The translations under genes were made by a program, and so were the position numbers. The notes beneath the pieces are model-generated. The model saw nothing but the letters and a program-made list of their open reading frames with translations, had not been told where the DNA came from and ran no database searches. A DNA stretch of 64,000 bases from Flavobacterium daemonense (GTDB taxonomy: Bacteria > Bacteroidota > Bacteroidia > Flavobacteriales > Flavobacteriaceae). The stretch is taken from contig NZ_VJYD01000001.1 of the NCBI RefSeq assembly GCF_007341385.1, positions 372,001-436,000 of the forward strand. Reading direction: 5' to 3'. Shown here one piece after another: positions 58,771 to 64,000 of the stretch (the first letter of the stretch is position 1; every line of letters begins with the position of its first letter).

Positions 58771-59733
58771 TTATCTTCCTCCAAGGAAAAGATTAACAAT
58801 AATGTCTGAAATCAATGAAATCATACAAATCGTTAACAATAATGAAAGCAAAAATGTGCTTAATGCCACTTTTTTCAATTCAGGATCTAAAAGCTTCGGA
58901 TCTTGATTTTTAGCGACTGTAATTAAATGTTTCGTTAACGGAATATAAGCCAATAAGAACAAATATTGATCAAAATTATAATCGCTTAAAATAGCAAAAA
59001 GAACCACCAAAATCATAGCGGTAATTATGATTGTAAAATGATAAATTTTAGCTTTTGCTCCGCCAATTTGAACTACAATAGTGTTTTTTCCAGATTTTCT
59101 GTCTGATTCTTCATCACGCATATTATTAAGGTTCAAAACAGCAACACTCAATAAACCAATTGCAATTGCTGGCAGAATCAAAAGAGGATCAACTTCTTTA
59201 GAATATAAAAAGTTGACTCCCAAAGTACTTACCAATCCGAAGAAAATAAAAACAAAAACGTCTCCAAATCCTTTATAACCATAAGCCGAATTCCCTACTG
59301 TGTAACGAATTGCCGAAATAATTGCCGCAATTCCTAACAGTAAAAAGAAAATAGAATATCCGAAATTGTCTTTTCCAAAAGCAAAATAAATTAATATCAC
59401 AGCTGACAATAATGTAAGCAATGAAGTAATAATAATCGCTTTTTTCATGGCCTGAGGTGTGATTTTACCACTTTGAATAGCGCGCTGCGGCCCTACTCTG
59501 TCCGCATTATCTGTACCTTTCACTCCGTCGCCATAATCATTGGCAAAATTGGATAAAACCTGCAAACCAAGAGTTGTCAATAGTGCAAAACCAAAAATTT
59601 TCCAGCTAAATACTTCTGTTGGCGTATTGATTGTTTCTGTTGGGTTTGATAAAGCATAAATACTTCCTACAATAATTCCAGAAACTGATAAAGGCAGTGT
59701 GCGCAGTCTAGCGGCTTCAATCCAATGTTTCAT
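58771..59733 (-). CDS. menA: 1,4-Dihydroxy-2-naphthoate polyprenyltransferase
   Basis: A 320-residue UbiA-family membrane prenyltransferase with about eight helices, joining DHNA to a polyprenyl chain in menaquinone synthesis. Both Asp-rich motifs are seen: NFANDYGDGVKGTDNADR (NDxxDxxxD) and NMRDEESDRKSGKNT. The KGTDNADRVGPQRAIQSG stretch is typical of MenA rather than UbiA. It sits 92 bases downstream of menB on the same strand, the standard Bacteroidota order. Confidence 0.94.
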   Translation of the reverse strand: MKHWIEAARLRTLPLSVSGIIVGSIYALSNPTETINTPTEVFSWKIFGFALLTTLGLQVLSNFANDYGDGVKGTDNADRVGPQRAIQSGKITPQAMKKAIIITSLLTLLSAVILIYFAFGKDNFGYSIFFLLLGIAAIISAIRYTVGNSAYGYKGFGDVFVFIFFGLVSTLGVNFLYSKEVDPLLILPAIAIGLLSVAVLNLNNMRDEESDRKSGKNTIVVQIGGAKAKIYHFTIIITAMILVVLFAILSDYNFDQYLFLLAYIPLTKHLITVAKNQDPKLLDPELKKVALSTFLLSLLLTICMISLISDIIVNLFLGGR

Positions 59734-59749
59734 TTATTTTTTAGTTTAT

Positions 59750-59814
59750 TTTGTTTCAGGTTTCAAGTTTCACGTTTCAGGTTCGTAACTTGAAACCTGA
59801 AACTTTAAACTATT
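59750..59814. repeat. GTTTCAGGTTTCAAGTTTCA / AACTTGAAACCTGAAAC inverted repeat
   Basis: A 65-base set of complementary TTTCAGG/CCTGAAA words between menB and menA, using the same words as the outer arms of the element at 2725-2926 and the run at 12019-12050. Confidence 0.8.
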
Positions 59815-59825
59815 TTATAACTTTT

Positions 59826-60659
59826 TTATGGCAACCATTTGTTTTCGCCAAAGTTTGGTTTTCTTTTTTCCAAGAATGCATTTCTTCCTTCTTTTGCTTC
59901 TTCGGTCATATACGCTAGGCGTGTTGCTTCACCGGCAAAAACTTGTTGTCCAACCATTCCGTCGTCTGTCAAGTTCATGGCAAATTTCAGCATTTTTATA
60001 GAAGTTGGTGATTTTTGAAGAATTTCCTGTGCCCACTCATAAGCAGTTGCTTCAAGTTCGTCATGCGGAATTACAGCATTTACCATTCCCATTTCAAAAG
60101 CTTCTTGCGCAGAATAATTTCGCCCTAAAAAGAAAATTTCACGAGCTTTTTTCTGACCAACCATTTTTGCTAAATAAGCAGAACCGTAACCACCGTCAAA
60201 GCTTGTTACATCAGCATCCGTTTGTTTAAAAATTGCATGTTCTTTACTTGCAAGCGTCATATCGCACACTACGTGCAAACTATGTCCACCGCCAACAGCC
60301 CATCCTGGAACTACTGCAATAACAACTTTTGGCATAAAACGAATCAAACGCTGTACTTCAAGAATATTTAAACGATGTTGTCCGTCATCTCCCACATAAC
60401 CTTGATGTCCGCGTGCATTTTGATCGCCTCCACTGCAAAAAGAATAAACGCCATCTTTAGTTGAAGGCCCTTCAGCAGAAAGCAAAACTACCCCAATCGA
60501 AGTGTCTTCCTGTGCATCATAAAAAGCCTGGTATAATTCTGAAGTTGTTTTGGGACGAAAAGCATTTCTAACATTTGGTCTGTTAAAAGCGATTCTTGCA
60601 ACTCCATTACATTTTTTATATGTTATATCTTCAAATTCTCTGGCGGTAATCCAATCCAT
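59826..60659 (-). CDS. menB: 1,4-Dihydroxy-2-naphthoyl-CoA synthase
   Basis: A 277-residue crotonase-fold enzyme that closes the naphthoate ring from o-succinylbenzoyl-CoA. Markers: ARIAFNRPNVRNAFRPKT, FCSGGDQNARGHQGYVGDDG with the MenB-specific GDQ and bicarbonate/loop region, VPGWAVGGGHSLHVVCDMTL and DADVTSFDGGYGSAYLA, the MenB fingerprint. Length is standard (about 275-280). First of the menB-menA-hydrolase-(TPR)-menC run on the minus strand. Confidence 0.95.
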   Translation of the reverse strand: MDWITAREFEDITYKKCNGVARIAFNRPNVRNAFRPKTTSELYQAFYDAQEDTSIGVVLLSAEGPSTKDGVYSFCSGGDQNARGHQGYVGDDGQHRLNILEVQRLIRFMPKVVIAVVPGWAVGGGHSLHVVCDMTLASKEHAIFKQTDADVTSFDGGYGSAYLAKMVGQKKAREIFFLGRNYSAQEAFEMGMVNAVIPHDELEATAYEWAQEILQKSPTSIKMLKFAMNLTDDGMVGQQVFAGEATRLAYMTEEAKEGRNAFLEKRKPNFGENKWLP

Positions 60660-60913
60660 TTTGTATAGGTTTATTAAAAAATTATAGTGTAAAAATAAAG
60701 CATTTTTACATTTTTACCTACTCAATTTGATTTAAGTCTTATGTCAAAAGAAGCTTTGAATGTTAACAATTAGAGACGTTAGGCAAAAAATAACACTTTT
60801 TAACATTAGTTTTGAAAAATAATAATTAATTTTACACCCTAGAAATCAACGAGATACAATTTATTTTGTTGATATAAGATTGATTTTCTTTCACTGATTT
60901 ATTAACCTAAAAA

Positions 60914-61036
60914 ATGATTTTTTTGAGAAAATTTAAAAAATTTGTCGCTCATTTTTTTACGGTTTTAATTAGTAAAAAAACCATGAACAATGAGCAAATG
61001 ATTTATGCGTTTGTCAAAACTTCAAAAAGGAGATAG
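60914..61036 (+). CDS. Possible 40-codon basic small protein
   Basis: An open frame of 40 codons, MIFLRKFKKF onward, with MNNEQMIYAFVKTSKRR as its last 17 residues. It has a hydrophobic, basic N-terminal half and ends in KRR; charge is strongly positive. The ribosome-binding region is a plain A-run. The coding DNA contains a hairpin (TTTTTTTAC/GTAAAAAAA inside GCTCA/TGAGC), so it could instead be part of a small RNA. No family is recognised, so coding status is a guess. Confidence 0.25.
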   Translation: MIFLRKFKKFVAHFFTVLISKKTMNNEQMIYAFVKTSKRR

Positions 61037-61324
61037 TAACACCTACGGTTAAACAATAGAATTGTTCAAAGTAATTAGTATAAGATTGATTACGAAAAGA
61101 GGAAAAATACTAACTGAAACTTTCTAAAAGTTATTTTATCAAACCAAATGGATTAGCCGTGAATTCGAGCTTTTGTTAATGAAAATGAATGTATTGATTG
61201 TTTAAAAGACATACCCAGATGAAAAAGTAATTTCTAAAATTTATAAAGCTATTATTTTTTTAATGGATTCGAATTATTTTATTTCTGTTTTTTTTTAATT
61301 ACAATTTTTTTTAAAACTAGAATA

Positions 61325-61360
61325 AAAAGAGAGAGGCTGCTTGTAATGAGCAGCCTTTCT
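61325..61360 (-). terminator. Intrinsic terminator of the CvfB-like gene
   Basis: A perfect 8-base stem AGGCTGCT / AGCAGCCT (61334-61341, 61349-61356) with A/T flanks; on the minus strand it is followed by TCTCTCTTTTT. It starts 37 bases after the stop codon. Confidence 0.88.
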
Positions 61361-61396
61361 TGTTGTAATGAATTTTTTATTGGAATTTTTAAAGTT

Positions 61397-62254
61397 CTAA
61401 GACTCTTTTACCAAATAAATTCCGTCTTCTTTTATTTCAATAAGTTTTTCTTTGTATAAAGCTCCAACAGCCTTTTTAAAAGTCTTTTTACTCATTTTTA
61501 AAACGGTTTTGATGTCCTCTGGATGCGAATTATCGTTTAAACGCAAGAAACCGCGATTGGCTCTCAATTCGTCCAAAATTTTCTCTGCATTTGGCTCAAT
61601 ACTCTGGTAACCTTGAACTTGTAAAGCAACATCTATTTTATTATCAGGACGAATATTTTTGATGTAACCGCGCATTCTGTCTCCAGTTCTAATTGAATCA
61701 TCATAAACTTCATCTTTATATAAAAGACCTTTGTGTTGCTCGTTTATGATAACATTTATCCCTATTTCTGTAATGTGCGAAACGATCAAATCTACTTCTT
61801 CGTCTTTTTCAACCGTCAAATGATCGTTGCTCAAAAACTGATTTGTTTTGCTAGACGCAACCAAGCGTTTTGTTTTTTCATCTAAATACAGATAAACCAA
61901 ATATCGTTTTCCTTTTTCCATTGGGCGCGCTTGTTCTTTAAACGGAACAAGAATATCTTTTTCCATTCCCCAATCCATAAAAGCACCAACCTGATTGACG
62001 TAGTTTACTCTCAAAAGCGCAAATTCATTCAACAAAATATAAGGTTCAAGCGTAGTCGCAACCGGGCGCTGTTCGTGATCCAAATAAACAAAAACCACAA
62101 GCTCCTCGCCTATTTCAAATTCATTTGGAACATATTTATTTGGAAGCAAAACATCGTGAATTCCATCAGGATCTTTTTCAGGATTTCCTAAAAACAAGCC
62201 CACTTTAGTATCACGTAATATAGTAAGTGTATTGTATTTTCCTATTTCAAGCAT
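61397..62254 (-). CDS. CvfB-like S1-domain RNA-binding protein
   Basis: A 285-residue protein with three successive S1-type beta-barrels and a C-terminal winged helix: IGKYNTLTILRDTKVGLFL at the start, QVGAFMDWGMEKDILVPFKE (second barrel), LIVSHITEIGINVIINEQHKG (third), and SKKTFKKAVGALYKEKLIEI (helix-turn-helix-like end). This is the CvfB/YitL architecture, implicated in RNA binding and control of virulence or stress genes in Firmicutes. A TACATTTG box (minus strand, 62282-62275) lies 21 bases upstream of the start. Confidence 0.9.
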   Translation of the reverse strand: MLEIGKYNTLTILRDTKVGLFLGNPEKDPDGIHDVLLPNKYVPNEFEIGEELVVFVYLDHEQRPVATTLEPYILLNEFALLRVNYVNQVGAFMDWGMEKDILVPFKEQARPMEKGKRYLVYLYLDEKTKRLVASSKTNQFLSNDHLTVEKDEEVDLIVSHITEIGINVIINEQHKGLLYKDEVYDDSIRTGDRMRGYIKNIRPDNKIDVALQVQGYQSIEPNAEKILDELRANRGFLRLNDNSHPEDIKTVLKMSKKTFKKAVGALYKEKLIEIKEDGIYLVKES

Positions 62255-62343
62255 ATTCTTAAATTTCTATGATGCAAATGTACGAAGTTTGAGAATGGTA
62301 ATCCGAAAAATATGCGGGATAAAAAAAAGAACCAGACAATTTA

Positions 62344-62372
62344 TTGTAGTTTGAAGGTTTTGGTTAAATTTG
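62344..62372 (+). promoter_or_regulatory. Promoter of the second M28 peptidase gene
   Basis: TTG (62344-62346), an 18-base spacer and TAAATTTG (62365-62372) match the Bacteroidota consensus; the expected leader is about 20 bases. Confidence 0.75.
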
Positions 62373-62397
62373 GAAACCTATAATTAATCCCGAATCA

Positions 62398-63747
62398 ATG
62401 AAAAAGACCATTATTTACGCCGCTTTTGCTTTTCTAATTTTCACTAAAACCTCTGTTGCTCAAGTTTCTGAAGATCCAGAAATAAAGAAAATGATTAGTG
62501 AAATCAAAGCTGAAAATCTTGAAGCAACCATAAACAAACTGGTTTCATTTGGAACCCGACATACGTTAAGTGATCCTAAAAATAAAACGAAAGGAATTGG
62601 CGCAGCACAACAATGGGTAAAATCTGAGTTTGACAAATTTGCTTTGGAATCGAACGGAAGGTTAACTTCTGAAATTGATTATTTTACTGTAAAAGCCGAC
62701 GGAAAAAGAATAAATGTTGATAGCCAGATTGGAAATGTAATGGCAACTCTAAAAGGTACTGACCCAACTGATAATCGTGTCCTTATTATTAGCGGACACT
62801 TAGATTCACGTGTTACAGATGTCATGAACATCAAATCAAATGCTCCTGGAGCAAATGATGACGGATCTGGCGTTGCCGCAGTTATTGAATTGGCAAAAGT
62901 GATGAGCAAAAGATCATTTCCGGCTACAATTATTTTTGTTGCTGTAACTGGTGAAGAACAAGGTTTGATTGGTGCTCGCCACCTTGCCGAAAAAGCAAAA
63001 GAACAAAACTGGAATATTGTTGCAATGCTGAATAATGATATGATTGGCAACAGCTTATCCAGTGGAACAAACTTAAGAGACAATACTCAAATTCGTGTTT
63101 TTAGTGAAACTATTCCGTATTTAGAGACCGAGGAAGAAGCTAAAATGCGAAAAGCTACAAGCCGAGACAATGATAGTCCGTCAAGACTTTTGGCACGTTA
63201 TATTAAAACGGTTACAGAACAATATGTAGATCAGCTGAGTGTGAAATTAGTTTATAGAAATGACCGTTTTTTGCGTGGCGGTGATCATACGCCTTTTAGC
63301 CAAAATGGTTTTACAGCCGTTCGTTTTTGCGAAATGAATGAAAACTTCGATCATCAGCATCAGGACTTGAGAACCGAAAATAATATCAAATATGGCGATT
63401 TGCCAGAGTTTATGGATTTTGATTATTTGAGAAAAAATACCTGTGCCAATTTAGCAACCTTGGCAAATTTGGCTTCATCACCAAAAGTGCCAGAAAATGT
63501 TGGAATTGAAGTTAAAAAACTTTCTAACTCATCAACATTGATTTGGTCAGCTCCAGAAGGAAAAGCACAATATGGCTACCAAATTTTAATGCGTGAAACT
63601 TCATCTTCGCACTGGGAAAAAACTTTTTTCGTAAAAGATACGCAGGTTGAAATTCCGTATTCTAAAGACAATTACTTTTTTGCGGTGCAGACTGTAGATG
63701 CCTTAGGACATGCAAGTTTGCCGGTTTTTCCAATTCCAATTAAGTAG
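62398..63747 (+). CDS. Exported M28-family peptidase with C-terminal beta domain
   Basis: A 449-residue exported protein (signal peptide about 1-21, ending SVAQ). The M28 zinc site is complete: ISGHLDSRVTDVM, GANDDGSGVAAVIEL, TGEEQGLIGARHLAE, NNDMIGNS and a His near FDHQHQDLRTENN. The last 90 residues (VPENVGIEVKKLSNSSTLIW and following) form a fibronectin-like beta-sandwich, probably for secretion or substrate binding. It probably degrades extracellular peptides. The consensus promoter lies directly upstream and a bidirectional terminator follows. Confidence 0.92.
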   Translation: MKKTIIYAAFAFLIFTKTSVAQVSEDPEIKKMISEIKAENLEATINKLVSFGTRHTLSDPKNKTKGIGAAQQWVKSEFDKFALESNGRLTSEIDYFTVKADGKRINVDSQIGNVMATLKGTDPTDNRVLIISGHLDSRVTDVMNIKSNAPGANDDGSGVAAVIELAKVMSKRSFPATIIFVAVTGEEQGLIGARHLAEKAKEQNWNIVAMLNNDMIGNSLSSGTNLRDNTQIRVFSETIPYLETEEEAKMRKATSRDNDSPSRLLARYIKTVTEQYVDQLSVKLVYRNDRFLRGGDHTPFSQNGFTAVRFCEMNENFDHQHQDLRTENNIKYGDLPEFMDFDYLRKNTCANLATLANLASSPKVPENVGIEVKKLSNSSTLIWSAPEGKAQYGYQILMRETSSSHWEKTFFVKDTQVEIPYSKDNYFFAVQTVDALGHASLPVFPIPIK

Positions 63748-63754
63748 CATTTGA

Positions 63755-63795
63755 TTAAAAAAGAAAGCGCCCATTAAAGGCACTTTCTTTTTTAA
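63755..63795. terminator. Bidirectional terminator between convergent genes
   Basis: TTAAAAAAGAAAG-GCC and GGC-CTTTCTTTTTTAA form a long stem (one mismatch pair) between the M28 and DUF2853 genes. Confidence 0.9.
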
Positions 63796-63806
63796 TCTAT
63801 TATTTA

Positions 63807-64000
63807 TTATTTGTAATGACTTTCTTTTTTAAAGTGCAATACTAATAAATAATACACTACTGCTCTGAATTTATGCTTATTAGATTTGCCATATTTTTCC
63901 ATCACAGCATTAATTCCTTCATCTAAAGCTGGCGAATCAGACAATCCTAATTTTTTAATCAGAAAATTGTTTTTTACCGTTGCTAATTCTGATGGTTGCG
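63807..64000 (-). CDS. DUF2853-like protein, C-terminal part (cut by window edge)
   Basis: The last 64 residues of a small protein are visible: TVKNNFLIKKLGLSDS, then DEGINAVMEKYGKSNKHKFR and VVYYLLVLHFKKES. This is, by recall, the conserved C-terminal half of the DUF2853 family (about 110 residues) with unknown function. The start lies beyond position 64000. It converges on the M28 gene across the terminator. Confidence 0.82.
   Translation of the reverse strand, partial: QPSELATVKNNFLIKKLGLSDSPALDEGINAVMEKYGKSNKHKFRAVVYYLLVLHFKKESHYK

Larger units (their letters stand above)
60660..61396. other. 737-base gene-poor region with small ORF, repeats and terminator
   Basis: Between menB and the CvfB-like gene, both on the minus strand. 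A/T-rich. It holds a 40-codon ORF (60914-61036), a 13-base direct repeat TATAAGATTGATT at 60873-60885 and 61079-61091, a hairpin ATCAAC/GTTGAT near 60845-60873, and the terminator at 61334-61356. I see no tRNA, no recognised riboswitch and no longer conserved frame. Confidence 0.6.

Overview
The window looks like chromosome of a Flavobacterium-type bacterium (Bacteroidota, Flavobacteriaceae). The evidence is high A+T content, promoters of the Bacteroidota type (TTTG about 19 bases before TAnnTTTG), lipoproteins with short lipoboxes, a menaquinone pathway, a single-chain E1 alpha/beta dehydrogenase, a fold-III arginine decarboxylase next to a deoxyhypusine-synthase-like protein, and a bacillithiol-reductase-like flavoprotein. 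I see no rRNA, CRISPR array, integrase, transposase or phage module. Almost everything is core or household gene content, and the unusual material lies mostly between genes.

Layout. 1-6.3 kb: start of a DEAD/DEAH helicase, a DUF6155-like protein, DUF3817 plus MscS channel, small envelope proteins, a Crp-like regulator and a quinone-oxidoreductase-like enzyme. 6.4-12 kb: DUF885 lipoprotein, fused E1 dehydrogenase, an isopenicillin-N-synthase-like dioxygenase and a SUI1-type factor. 12-20 kb: nucleoside phosphorylase, DinB, VOC, DUF4265, a leaderless (no signal peptide) periplasmic-binding-like protein, a transglutaminase-like membrane protein, a beta-lactamase-like lipoprotein and a GT2 synthase. 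20-26 kb: VOC protein, outer-membrane protein, a ChrB-AraC fusion, methyltransferase, ECF sigma factor, M28 peptidase, then a tandemly duplicated tRNA-Val/GIY-YIG unit in which one copy has decayed. 26-37 kb: ABC exporter, proline dehydrogenase, aroB, arginine decarboxylase with a long leader, a DHS-like enzyme, a protein with a poly-Asp tail, and recQ. 37-46 kb: ppc, an Lrp regulator, an M14 peptidase divergent from an XRE regulator across an operator-filled promoter region, an acyltransferase, and an operon of an aminopropyltransferase-like protein, an M23 peptidase and small envelope proteins. 46-55 kb: APC permease, class V aminotransferase, msrA, selO, ypdA-like, CYTH, and a tandem-OmpA/HhH pair. 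55-64 kb: menC, a TPR protein, an MBL-fold hydrolase, menA and menB, a 737-base gene-poor stretch, a CvfB-like protein, a second M28 peptidase and the end of a DUF2853 gene.

Genes that appear to work together: menB-menA-menC (menaquinone); arginine decarboxylase with the DHS-like protein (polyamines), with an aminopropyltransferase fold further along; msrA, selO and the ypdA-like gene (thiol and methionine redox); and the XRE regulator with the M14 peptidase.

The best leads for something undescribed are: (1) the six TTTACAnTTGTAAA-like palindromes covering both divergent promoters at 41.74-42.05 kb; (2) the tRNA-Val/GIY-YIG duplication with a tRNA remnant built into a long hairpin; (3) the Arg-rich 59-codon reading frame in the arginine decarboxylase leader; and (4) several families of palindromic intergenic elements at gene ends, mostly between convergent genes. 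All coordinates and motifs come from reading the sequence; no database search was run.
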